From: Chrysopilus asiliformis
Lineage: Eukaryota > Arthropoda > Insecta > Diptera > Rhagionidae
Reading direction: 5' to 3'
DNA: 64,000 nucleotides
NCBI GenBank assembly: GCA_964034945.1
Contig: OZ035961.1
Span: forward strand, 14,089,243-14,153,242
The first letter of the stretch is position 1. Every line of letters starts with the position of its first letter. Shown here piece by piece: positions 1 to 12,148 of the stretch. The translations under genes were made by a program, and so were the position numbers. The notes beneath the pieces are model-generated. The model was given only the letters and a program-made list of their open reading frames with translations. It did no database searches and was not told the DNA's origin.

Positions 1-292
1 ATACCGCGTATTTTATGCACAATTCCTACTGTAAAAAGTTCCGGCCATCAATTTAAAAGCTCTAATTACAAAACGAGTCAATCATACAAATTGAATACTT
101 TTTTTTCCATTTTTTCAAAAACCGTGAGTCGTATTGAAAAATTTATAAAGCTAAAAATCTGTTTAGAATATGATTTTACATAACTCTTCCATACATCAAA
201 ATCCAATCGGACCACTTCTTTCCTCCTATACAAATGGATTTTTTGCAAATAAAATTTTGTCCTGCAATATTAGCCTTTTTTACTTGGATGTC

Positions 293-293
293 C

Positions 294-324
<31 letters not shown>

Positions 325-331
325 CTCTCTC

Positions 332-371
<40 letters not shown>
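293..371. repeat. (CT)n microsatellite
   Basis: Nearly pure CT dinucleotide run with a few CC interruptions. It directly abuts the end of a LINE fragment read on the minus strand, so on that strand it is the (GA)n tail of the LINE. Open frames across it (SLSLS / RERER) are artefacts. Confidence 0.95.
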
Positions 372-373
<2 letters not shown>

Positions 374-615
374 CACTACAACCAGTTTCCGGACTTGGCC
401 TGCCGCAATGTCTCTCGATAGAGGTCCCGGTCACGTGCCGATTTCCTTCAGTTTTGCATCCCAATTCTCTTCACGTCCTGGTCAACGCCGTCTTGCCATC
501 TAAGCTTGGGTTTTCCTCGTCGCCTTGTGGTTAATAACTTACCGCAGAAGACTTTCCGAGCCGGGTCACTTTCACTCATTCGATTGACTCGACCAGCCCA
601 CCGAAATCTGTTGAC
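372..615 (-). mobile_element. LINE 3' end, reverse-transcriptase protein C-terminus (degenerate)
   Basis: Read on the minus strand, one frame gives RFRWAGRVNRMSESDPARK, then VFCGKLL, RRRGKPKLRWQDGVDQDV and RIGMQN before an in-frame stop. The RWAGHV-like motif followed by RRGKPKLRW and an NW-type motif is typical of the extreme C-terminus of non-LTR retrotransposon ORF2 proteins. It is 5'-truncated, carries stops, and ends in the adjacent GA repeat. A second copy lies at about 28.3 kb on the plus strand and shares the same end. Family (jockey, R1 or another) is not resolved. Confidence 0.7.
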
Positions 616-2887
616 AAGAGTTTGAAGGTTTTGAAAATTAAAAGTTTGATGGACAATTTCAAAAGTTTTTATTGTTCTTTACTCATAAGGAAAATGGCAT
701 AAACCAATGAGGCGTTGAGAGCAAAAGAGTCGTTGAGAGTCTGTTGAGTCTTATGAACTTGACTATGGGCACGTGATAATGTCTCTCATAAACCTCGTCA
801 TTGTAGAGTCTCCGGAATCCCCCCCCCCCCCCCGCCTCCCTTTCATGTATGGGCCCAAAGATCCTTCTGAGTAGGTATCTTCCTCTCAAAACTTGTATGT
901 TTACATAAGATAATTGTTTGTATTCACTGAAAAGCGTTTGTTGTAAAAGGGTTCCTTATTCATCAAATATTATCATCTCGGGTACAATAAAGGTGTTAAT
1001 GTAATTTTAATAAATGCTTCGTTTTCTTCACAGCTGATGCTTACATCGTTAACGCATGGAGCAGTTGTTTCAAAAAAAAGATACGTATAGTAAAATCTAA
1101 TTAAATTAATAAAAAAAAGTGTAGAGTGTAGAATAGAAATAGCAATCAGAACTTTCAAAGACAAAAAGTGAAAGAATAAAATGTTAGATGGTGGGAAATG
1201 AAAAAATCATACAAGCAATAAGAATGAAAAAAAAACTTGAAAAAGGCCAATTCATTCAATCCACTTGACGCAAAACATTGAGCAAATTAAATAAAAACGC
1301 CCTTCACATTAATCACCAGCATTGTTCCGAAGGGTTGGCTAAAATGTGAGTAGTTCCTGTGTTTTCTTCGAAAATTACACGGAAACCCTCTCACGCATTG
1401 AATAGCGCGCCCTAAAAACAAATACCACCACCACCCCTTATCTCATTAGATTTGCAGGTTCTACAACAGCATAACGCATATCGTTCACTTATCCCTGACC
1501 AGATCCTTCTCGAAATTTGAATTCATAACAAGATAATCGGTCCTTTGGGATAGGGAATCCACCGTTTTGGGATTTCGGGAACAAAGGCGAATCGAGTGGG
1601 TAGTGGATGTGAGGCGCTTCTGATGTTCCCTGATACATAAATATCAAATTCAGATGTAATCGTTCATGGACTAAGTTCAAATGGAACGTATGGATTATAA
1701 TTGTATTAAAATACAATTACGACGGTGTTTGATGCACCGTCCGTGCCGTGGAAAACGATGGGATGCACGTGTGCAATTGCAATCTCATAAAAGTGATGAA
1801 TATTGCAGGATCATATAGGATCATCGGATCACAGGAGGACCACAGGAGTATCAAAGTTCATTTCAGATAAATGGAAATTTTCAAAAAGCCCGCTGCATTT
1901 CAATATTGCAGTGGCACCGAAATTGCATGTGGACTAATCGTAAAGTGCACCAAAAGTTGAAAGCGATACCTTTTTGGAAAATTGCTTTTTATCACTCAAT
2001 TCAATTATTTTTTAGAAATTTTGCAATGATTTGACACTTTGCTCTATTATCAAATTATTGCTGTTGTATGATTCTGCAAATTCAATTTGATAAAAGTTTA
2101 TGGATTTGATATTGTGTATTTGATTTGAATATTGAATTTAAAGGAAATTTGTCAAAGTTTCATGTTTTAGAATTCCATTCCACATATGAAAAGAAAAACT
2201 ATAAAAAACGTTATTGCTCGTCAGTCACACAACTGCAAATTATTGAATGACTTGAAAGTGCAGAATTTGTTTGTCCTGCACATAAAGGTAATCGATTTAG
2301 TTTGTTATTATATTCGCTGCTGTTGAAGGGTTTTAATACCTTACAAATGTTATAATCCAATCAATGGTTCGTCAACCACGTAAAACTGTAGGTGCTGCTA
2401 CGTAGAAAAATCTGTTCTAAAACGTCGTTTTTAGGAAGTGAAAACCCATAATAGAGGTTAAATATAGGATGTAAAAGTTTGTTGTATCTCTGTTGGACTG
2501 ACTTTAGGCTACCCAGTAAATAAAAAAAAAATACAAAAAAGAAGCTAAAACGAATCTTCTGAACGAATGAAATAAAAGAAAGTCAATTCGCTTGTGAAGC
2601 TCAGGCGATTCGCATCCGTTTTTGACAATTACTCGCAAACAACCGGATAATTCGTATAAATTCTCCAGTTGCAATTATTCGCTACATTTTACCGTTATCG
2701 AAATACTTCAGATTTTTCTTTTTATATAAACTAATATTATATTCGTGGCGTAGGGCGTAAATCGCGTCGGGCGTAGTTTTGTATAAGAAAGTGATGTGCT
2801 GTTCACATCAGTAATTTTTTTATGCAATTTGTATGCTCGCAGACACAGCATTACTTGAAGAAAACATACCGTTGTCATTCAAATCCA

Positions 2888-3121
2888 GGGCAGCAATCAT
2901 GTATTCCCACGCGTCTCTGCCTTTCGACTTCGACGCAGCTTTTAACTCTTGACTTCGCCATATCTCCAGCTTGAAATTTCGCGGAATCGTCACTATGAAT
3001 CGAAACGTGATTCTGACTGTCGCTCCAGGAAACTTGAAGCTGCAGATATGGCGAAGTCAAGAGTTAAAAGTGGCGTCGAAGTCGAAAGACAGAGACGCGT
3101 CGGAATACATGATTGGTGCCC
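2888..3121. mobile_element. 234-bp fold-back MITE, copy 1
   Basis: The element starts GGGCA(G/C)CAATCATG and ends CATGATTGGTGCCC. Its two arms, about 95 bp each, are inverted copies, leaving a short centre. Copies of exactly the same length lie at 7962 and 57241. Short frames on both strands (MTSPYLQLQ...) arise from the palindrome and are not genes. No target-site duplication was recognised. This copy is more diverged at its left tip. Confidence 0.85.
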
Positions 3122-6100
3122 AGATCGTAAGTATAATAAAATATTAAAAATATTGAACCGTGTGAGCGCTGCTTCAATATATTGAAGCAAAAATATTGAC
3201 CGTGTAAGGCAGGCTTAAGATGCGATTAAATTTATATAAATATATACAAAGGAATATAATAGAGATATCACCTATTAAAAGTACCGGTACCTCATTAAAT
3301 TATCTCCGACGTTATTTCAATTAAAACTTTTTTTTTCTAAATAAATTTCCAACGAAACAGTTTGTTGAATTAAATCCTCAACATGCGACAACGTTAATTT
3401 TTCTCAATAATATCCGGAAGCAGGTTTACAAGCGAATGTTCTAAAGGTGAATGGTGGTGTCACTCGGATAATCATTTGAAGACACGAAAACTTGAAAGAA
3501 AATTGCATCCACGATATAAAAGAAATCCCCAAATGACAAAAAATGACAAAAAAAGAAAAATTATTTGAATCATAAAAAAGACGAATGACTAAATAGGTGC
3601 TTGCTACTGAATCGAAATGACCTAAAAGTAAATTATGTTGTTCCGTCTCGGCCCTTTTGAGTGTTTCTTACGATTTTGATAGCAAGATAGGTATTAGGTA
3701 TCTAAAGGTTGCTCAATTGCCGATATTGACGTCATCATATAAGATACTGATGCATTTTGAATTGGATTGGAGGCCACCTGAAAACTGCATTTAGTTAACA
3801 ATCAACATAACATATGAGAACAACCGATAATGTTCATATCCCTTCGCACTGATCTTGGCGGACAGCGGCTGATTAGAGGGACGCACCTATTTCTTCTCAT
3901 TTGTTTGTTTTTCCAGGTATCGTCGCGCAAAGGCCTTCTTAACTTTTTTGTGACAAAGAGACCAATTTGCTTTTATTCAATTGTTTTTTTTTTGCTGCTT
4001 GTGGATCTTGGCGTAATCAAAAATTACTAATGACCGGACGTTTTCCTATCATTTTGAGGGGCGAATTTCTGTTTTGTCCTTCCCTAAGGTCCTTTTTTTA
4101 ATGGTGTAATCGGACCACACTCAAAACTTATCATTTTATATTTGTTTCTCTGTTTCCAATTGGGTTTTTTTAAAAAAAATTTAAGGTCTCTACCTCCTCT
4201 ACTGTGGCACTGAAGGATAAATGAATGACTCAGCGTTGGATATCATTAGACTTTAAGTGGCATTATATTAACCGATCCTTTTATTAGGCCGCTATTTGTC
4301 TTTAATGATTGCTGTGTCGCCACCTAAATTCGATAGGAAATTGATCTGGGGTTCGAAAAAAAAGCCTGGACATCAAGACATCATGGGCGTCCTCGATAAT
4401 TGGGCACTTCCTCATTCAATTATCTGAATATCATTCGAATTTGATGGGTCGATCAAGTTTGTTCAGTGAAAGTGATAGATAGATTTAGGAGACATATGCT
4501 TCGATGTAATTTTTCAATAGTTAAGATTGTTAAAAACGAATTATCGTTTTTTCGGAATTTAAAGGCAAATATTCTTTTCCATTTTGGCATCACATTGTTG
4601 ACTGGACATTCTGAAAATAATGCTTCTCCGTTGCCGTACCTTCAGTTTTCCTTACATTGCTGATTATTGATGAGATTGTGACATTTGTAAGGTTTACGAC
4701 TCATCAGCAGAGGTCGTCATAAAGGGTTGGAAACTTTGGATTTTTTATGGCAAAATTTTGGCGAAATTCAAAAAACTTGGAACCGAATTTCGACAGAATT
4801 TTTGTTTTAATTTCTATGGGAAAAGGGGGAAAATGGTTCGTTGAATTTGGATGTATGGAAAAGTTATGTAAAATCGAATTTTAAACACTTTTTGCCTGCA
4901 TAAGATGGAAAAATATGGTCTTATTCGGCTTCAAGAACTTTTACGCCACTATTACCAAAGATTAGTTAACTAAAGATAAGAAACAATAGAACTTTTCCTA
5001 GAACTTTAAAAATGTGTGGAAAATACTGTAAAGTTATGAATCTTAGGCCCGTTTGCGCGTATTATTCTTAAAAAATTAAGTTGTGGTTAGCCTACTTAAA
5101 CCGTAGAAATTCCTCGACTTAAATTTTTTAAGTTGTACATAAGTTGCTAAGTTTTGTTGGTGCAAACTGCACTCAATGAAGTAACACATGAAATTTAAAT
5201 ATTTTTATTTGTTTTTTGGCAGTTTTTTTATGCAAGTCATACTAAAGATTCCATTTCCGCTGTCGGTTTTTTATGGGACCATAATATTTGTTCTAGGATT
5301 CTTATCTTTGTTACCATTTCAAATGCTGTTTGTAAAAAAAAACATTGGTGAGGTGAAATTTATTTGTTTTTTTAACTCATCTAATAAGTTGGTTTATCAC
5401 CTAAAAATGGGAAATTGGTCAATTTTCTCAGAAAGGTCATGAGCTCCGTCAAACTCCGTTTCAGTGTGATAGGTTCCGTTTTTCGACAGTGAGTCTTTGT
5501 AATTTAGAAAGTAGTTTGGCTGCAAACTCCATATTTTTTTTATTTCGTCTGGAAAAAAGGGTTTTTCTTCATATTTTCGGTTGACAATTATAAATTTATA
5601 AAGACTGTAATACCTGCTTCACATTTTCTTCGAATGTAGGCAAACCACAGGCACGGAAGTTGTCTTACAGTTTTTGAAAAATGTGGATATTACATAATAC
5701 TTATCTCTGAAATTACTTATCTCTGAAACAATATTCTAAACACTTTACACAGTCATCCTTCGAATTATGATGTTTTTGGGTGTATGAAATTTCAGGATAT
5801 TGTGTTTTATATCGAAAAGCCTCGTATCGAGATGACCTAAACATCTGGTTTACGATATAAAATATTCAAAATACAGGCGTCCTTACTGTATTTTGTATAT
5901 TTTATGTCGAAAACCAGTTGTTTAAGGCGGATAAATGGATTGAATTCACAAAACAATGCTCAACACGGCAGCCCAGACTGCTATTCGCCTGCATTTGGGA
6001 AGAGTGTAGAGCAGCCATAAAGAAGATTTTTTGATACTATTTTTATTTTGCTTTAAAAGCTTCTAACTTCTACAACCAATTAAATACTATATTTAAACCA

Positions 6101-7961
6101 ACTTCATACAAATGACTGTCCTTGTTAATATAAAATTAATTATTTTCCTTCGGGTGGGATATTTGTATAAATCTATAATTTGATTTACCAATAAATTAAT
6201 GGAAAATTTACTAACAATCATGTCGCTTATCCAAAACAGATTACCTGTTAAACACCAAACACATGTTCCTGTGATAAGGAAATCTTCACTGTAGGTCCAG
6301 AACCAATTTCAACCAATAAGAAAACGTACCGAAAAGGGAAGAAGTTTTTTGAGAGAAATGGATCGGAAGTGCCGGAAAGAAACCCACCCCTAATCGCCCA
6401 ACACGAAGTCCTATCAAGTGGGCAGTTTGATTGATTATCGGACAGAGATGTGGACAGGCAATTGGCTTACCAATCTTCTTATATCTTATTTATAGTCTTT
6501 GCGATTTCATCCCCCTCCAGCTTCGACTGGACACCATCGAAAAGTATTTTCAAACCCAAGTTCTTGTGTATCTATTTTACCGACAAGTTCTCGTGATCCT
6601 TTTTAGGACTTTTCGGAAATTATCGTGTCAAATAAAATTACGGCAAAAAGAATCGATTAGGCGGTCAGTGAATGAATGAATGGTCCAACCAGCAGTCCAG
6701 TACGTCTTTTTTTTTAAGGGTCAGTTTTCAATTTGGGTACATTGAAAATTATCTGTTACTAGCCCTCGGTCCATTGAGCCTCTTGTAGTCCTTTACAAGA
6801 TCAAATCGATCAAATTTTGATAAAATAGAAACGCATTATTATTATGTTATTATGTTACACCAACATTCAAGGCTTTCTTCCACTTGTTCCCATCATTTAT
6901 GAGATTGAGGATGTACGAAACCCTTAAAAATATTATCAAAAGGAAGCGCAAAAAAACTGTAAGTCTCCCATCATCCCTTTTGTAAATGTTTCACTTGTGA
7001 GCATAAAGTCGTAAAAACATTTTCCGCTCGTCTAGGGGGTGAGATGGTAAACAGAAGTGATATGATTTCATGCAAGCATCCAGCCCTCATTCGGTGATTA
7101 ACATTAAATTGCATTATTGAGAAGGGATGAACATGAGAATAGCATTACAAGTCAATTGAAAATGTCGTTCACTTTGAACATGATTTTCACGCAAGAATAA
7201 CAAGTGGGAAAAATTGCATTTAAGATTTAATCTGATTGTTGTCTTACATCAGATAATCATTTAATTCGTTTTTTTTTTTCAAATAGATACTGCCTATTCA
7301 GTTTTCTTGATTCCATAATTTTGAAAAACTTGCAAAAATATTAAATCGGATTTTACCAGAAATCTTTGAGTGATTTGGACCCGCCTTTTTTTTAGACCTG
7401 AAACCTATTACAGAACTCTAAATGCGATTTTTAAAAAAACATAATTGGAATAATGTTATCCAATCGGATTCATAAAAGCTGGCGTCAATTGGAGTTTGAT
7501 GTAAGGAAAAATTATGTAAAAGCATATGTAAAAGCATAACATTTTGTTTTACTTTTTTTTAAACCGTTTTCGAAAAATGGCGAAAATCCTGTGAGTTTGT
7601 ATGTATGTATTGTGGAAGGCGAAAATATATCGTTAGATTTTTCTGATTTTAAATGGAATTTGATTTTTTTTAAACGCCAGGTCTGTGCTGAATTTTATGT
7701 CTCTAATTAGTTCTCGAAGTCAAAATTTCAAGGACTAAAAAATATCATTTTTTTATTACCCCCCCCCCCCCCCCCCTCAAATTTTAAGGATTTAATAGCG
7801 GTACTTTTTCTTACTTTAGAGATTTTTGAGGGAGAATTTTTTAAAATTTGATGCTTGGGGAGCAATTCCCAGAGTTTGCATCAGATTAAAAAAAAACCAT
7901 CCCTTAAAAATACCTCAACGGTAAACTAAAAGTGATAGTAAAACTGAAAAAAAACAACCCT

Positions 7962-8195
7962 GGGCACCAATCATGTATTCCGACGCGTCTCTGTCTTTCG
8001 ACTTCGACGCAGCTTTTAACTCTTGACTTCGCCATATCTACAGCTTGAAATTTCGCGGAATCCTCACTATAAATCGAAACGTGATTCTGACTGTCACTCC
8101 AGGAAATTTGAAGCTGCTGATATGGCGAAGTCAAGAGTTAAAAGCTGCGTCGAAGTCGAAAGACAGAGACGCGTCGGAATACATGATTGGTGCCC
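7962..8195. mobile_element. 234-bp fold-back MITE, copy 2
   Basis: Same element as at 2888 and 57241. The arms GGGCACCAATCATGTATTCC and its inverse are nearly perfect for about 78 bp, then continue with a few mismatches. It has no coding capacity. The transposase family that moved it cannot be inferred from the tips alone. Confidence 0.88.
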
Positions 8196-10124
8196 TGTTT
8201 TATTTTATAACTATTGCCAATTACATTGAAATTGATAAACCCTTAAAATACCTGCACAACAAAAACCCCACTCTAAAATTAATTTTCCTCGATTCCTTAT
8301 TAACAAAATGGGCATTAATTTATCCCCTAATAACAAATAGGGCATCAAAACAGACATTTTCATTCTAAAAGTCTCCAACTTTTCAATAATTTAAACATTC
8401 TCGATTCGATATAAAAACATTACAAATCAATTTAACACTAAATGTATTTTCCCAAATCAAGGTGAACGACCTTCCAACCCCAGTACCATCATCCAAAAAC
8501 CTTTAAATATTAACGAAGAACATAAAAATGGCCAAACAATAAATGACGGTGAACTTTTTAAGGGTTCTTTGTACCTACTGGTTTTAAAATGCACCCTATT
8601 TCAAATCGAACGATTTGATTTCGCACTCAATTTTAACACAATTAAATTTTTAAAAAAACATTAAAAATTTATCTGAACCGGTCATCAATTTTGAACTTTA
8701 GATACAAGTATGTATTTCCGTTCCATCGGAAAATTTTATTCGCCAAAGATTTTCAAAAACGATATCACGTTTAATTTTGATTGGCAAACGGATGAGGTAA
8801 ATTGTTCATGTTTTGAATTTTAATGTTGTTTTTTCCCAGTTCGGCCGTTTTAGTTTGAGAAAAATTAATCCATTTTGATGATGATTATTCAACATGTTTG
8901 GCCAGCAAAATGAATTCCGACAAGATACACGCACAATTTTCAAATCGCCTGAATTTAGACGTGATTTGGATTTCATTTTGGTCGTTTAAGGAGTGCAAAT
9001 TGTTAAAACGGATGAAATGGATTCCCGCCAGGTCCATCAGAAACGTTACCTTTTTAACAGAAAAAGGTAAAAAAAATTAAATTCCTTTCTTCGGTCGTTC
9101 CTGAATAATTCATGGTTTCCAGCCATTCGGGAAAGCAGATCTCTTCGAAGAAAATAAAATTCAATTGTTAGCCCATGTTGATGGTATTTTTTTTTTATCT
9201 CGAGTTTAAATGAAACGATTTTTTTCGGATGGTCTTCCACCACCCCCAGTCCGATTTGTTATTTGGGGTGGACGAGGGAAAAACCGAAAACGGAATAGAT
9301 TTCAAAACCTTAAACAGTTTTGTTTCATTCACTTTGATTGTTCTCCTGCGTCAAGCTATTAAGTGGTGTCGTCGTGTCTGTGTATAAGAATTGGAAAGAA
9401 AAAAAAACACTCCTTAAAATAACAATTTATCCTGAATCCCAGTTTGAATTGGTGCTGGTCTTTCTTGGGATACTAAAACAGAACTTAATTTATTTATTAC
9501 AAGAGTGAAAATTCCTGAAAAACCGAAGCGTATTTATTGTTCGGTACTTTACAGCATCGAGAATACGTTTTTACGGGAACGCTTGCGGGAAGACGACTTC
9601 ATTTCGACCCTTGGCTAGTGCGCATGCAAGGGATGCATACAGTCCCATAGGAATTAGGGATTGAAATCAGCTCATGTCCTTTTCTCACTATTTGCTCCTT
9701 TCGTTGTTGTTTTTCGAGGTGATTGTGTTTTTCTGCACTCACTCAGACAAAGAGTGTCCTCCCTAAACGTTTGTTGGTTGCCCTAAATGTCGCACTACCG
9801 AAAAGCGCAACGGGGGAACTAATTGAGAGGGTGTTCTCTGGCCACACGAGTATCCTGTTTCAAATCACTCGTCAATTGATTTGCTTTTTCCGAAAGGGGT
9901 TGTTGATCGCTTGTTTTAGCTGTTTGATCCGTTGTTTGTTTGCTAGATGGGAGTTGATTGCATGACAAGAGTCCTTAACAGGGCTAATCTTTGTTCATTG
10001 TAGGTGTAGGGGGATTTTTTTTTTGCTTTGTTTTTGTTCTGTTGCAATGGTTTATATGAAAGAAATCGATTAAAAATTGGCATTCACTCGCATTAAAAAT
10101 GAAAAAATGACAACATATTTTGAT

Positions 10125-10340
10125 TTCCGCATGTCCGTCCGTCTGTCCATCTGCCCGTCAACACCATAACTTTCGAAAGAATTGAGCTTGAAACTTGAAA
10201 TTTTGTGCAGCCTCGCTTCTCGTAAATTGCAACGCTAAGTTCTTAAACGTCCAAAACTCGACCATTCCTACCCCCTCACCCATAAAAACGAAAACGTTGT
10301 TTCTAATTTTCTCGAAAACGGTGAGTCGTTATAGAAAAAT
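10125..10340 (-). repeat. Degenerate copy of the GTCCGTCCGTC-containing repeat
   Basis: The order CATGTCCGTCCGTCTGTC, then a GAGCTTGAAACTTGAAATTTT-like segment, then a C-rich stretch matches the repeat seen at 30.3-31.0, 33.3-33.7 and 42.6-43.1 kb, here in the minus orientation and diverged. It has no coding potential. Confidence 0.5.
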
Positions 10341-10968
10341 TTATGCGTTTTTCAGAAAAATTTTCTGAATTTTATGAATTTTATGCCGTAAACGGTTGTG
10401 CAGTATAAATTTAGTGTCGAAGAATAAAATTCGCGGAATAAATTGTCAGGTGGAAACGGCGCCTAAGAGAAGTAAATAAGTCACCAACGGTCGTAAATTG
10501 AACGTTCTGTCTTAATTTTCCGCAAATTTCATGATTTTGTGGTCGCAGCGTCCACTTTTACAGCTTCTTAGGTCAATAGAGCACAAAATATTTTGATATC
10601 AAAGATTCGATAAAGTTCGAACTTTTCAAAAAGTTTAAAGAAAATATTTAAATTTAAAATTGCCTGCTCTAAAATTTATTTTAATTTAATTTTAATCAAA
10701 CATTTAATGGTTACTTTTTATATAATTCCAAACATATTCAATATTCTAAATAATAGAAGTTTGTTGTCGAAATCTGTCCGGATTTTCTGAAAATATAACT
10801 AAATCGTCGGCTGAATCTGATTTTAATATATGGGGTCGATTGTTAATAAAACTTCTGGAATTAATTCCCTGTGACTGAACGATTCGCCGTAAACTCAATA
10901 AGCATCTGCAATAGGAAAATAGTTTTCTTTAAATTAACTAATGCAAAAAAGCGCATTTCTTTTCATAC

Positions 10969-11147
10969 CTCTCCAATTTCTTTTCGACGTCTGTCTCGAT
11001 TAATTCTGGAAGTACGGACGAATCCTCTGCATGATGCGAATCAGAACGTTTGCCATTAGTCCAACCACGAGAATACTGAAAAGTTTGTCCTAAACAGCAA
11101 ACTGCAACTGCCAAAACTAAAACCGCTATGACGAAAAAACCCTTCAT
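10969..11147 (-). CDS. Crz: Corazonin preprohormone, first coding exon (partial)
   Basis: This exon encodes the start of the neuropeptide precursor. Residues 1-20 form a signal peptide with a long hydrophobic core (FFVIAVLVLAVAVCCLG). Next comes QTFQYSRGWTN, the exact [Arg7]-corazonin sequence, then GKR, where G32 supplies the C-terminal amide and KR is the dibasic cleavage site. A hydrophilic spacer (residues 35-60) ends KKLER at a good donor, GAG-AG|GTATGA, phase 2. The ATG at 11147 was chosen because a strong acceptor (TCCTTTGCAG) ends at 11151, three bases upstream of the ATG, implying a 5'UTR intron. Corazonin acts through its GPCR as a secreted neurohormone in insects, in stress, metabolism and cardiac or ecdysis control. 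The remaining coding exon, for the corazonin-associated peptide, was not located. Confidence 0.93.
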
Positions 11148-11987
11148 TTTCTGCAAAGGAAAAAAATAATTGTTTTTTTTAATCTGAAATCAGTCTGAAT
11201 TTTTCATAGTGTATTTGATAATCGCCCCCTTGCAACACAGGAAGTGAGTTTAAATTATTTAATACTAATTTAAATATTTGATTTCAAGTTCCCGCCATGC
11301 TCTTTGTACATGGAAAAGTTCCCTTTTCGGCCGCGCGCGGCGCCACGTCCTACGTACGCGGAAAAGTTCCTTTTTTAGCCGCGGCGCCACGATCTTTGTT
11401 TTAGCCAAATCGCGCCATCTTCAGTTTCGAGGCTAGAACTCTTGACAGGGTTCTATGAGAAGTCAAGTAATTCGGAAAATGTACGGTAGGAAATTTGAAT
11501 TTATGTTGTTTCTCAAAAATAGATTAATAAAAATAAATAAAATTAATAAAAATAAAAAATAAGGAGTAAAAAAAATCACTAAGTATTAAAAGATATTCGG
11601 TCAAGTTATTTAGGAAAAGTCCTTTGGTCTAAATCTGATTATGATCGAAAATAATAAAAAAATTATTGGATTTATAATGTGAAAAATTGATTTTTAACTA
11701 TCTTTTTATCACGTTTAAACGTAAATACATTTTTCCTAAATTTAAGAGCTGTAATTGCCCACTGTAATTCTTTTTGAGACAATTTTTTTTATTATTATTT
11801 CAACAAATCTAAAAGTTTTATAACTTACAGAAAAAGTACGAAATTTTTTATTGATATTCAGATATTGGATAAATAAAGAATTCGAAAAAAATTCATATAA
11901 CATCAAATTTATCACTTTTAGAAAAAAAGACTCAAAACTTTTGTAGGCGATTTTGAAATTACTCAATTTGATGTGTAAAATGTTGTA

Positions 11988-12148
11988 CAGTCGAACCTGG
12001 ATAAACGCGTAAGTGGAAAACCTCTAAAACTGAGATGGATTGTTCGGTCCGAGCGTTCTTGAACAAAAGTGGGAAAATAGGGTAAGTGGGAAACCTCTTT
12101 AAGTGGGATCCGTGGAACGGTCCGTAGATTGCACTTATCCAGGTTCAA
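11988..12148. mobile_element. pogo/Tigger-like MITE
   Basis: The left end TA|CAGTCGAACCTGGATAA and the inverted right end CTTATCCAGGTTCAA form short terminal inverted repeats around about 160 bp. CAGT...GATAA-type tips next to a TA target are typical of pogo/Tigger non-autonomous elements. The right tip is slightly eroded. Confidence 0.6.

Larger units (their letters stand above)
621..10968. other. Intergenic or corazonin-intron DNA without recognisable genes
   Basis: Apart from the two fold-back elements, this 10-kb stretch shows only short chance frames, poly-C runs at 819-833 and 7759-7776, and old repeat fragments. If the corazonin gene is intact, its second coding exon (minus strand) should lie here or left of the window. 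Candidate acceptors in the required phase were checked by eye and none gave a convincing peptide. A TATAAAAAA at 2200 followed by TCAGTC at 2221 and a GTAATC donor near 2288 resembles a small first exon, but nothing further supports it. Confidence 0.5.

Noticed and set aside
170..503. Open frames of 64-89 codons on both strands
   Set aside because: They run through the (CT)n microsatellite and LINE tail; low-complexity SLSLS/RERER artefacts.
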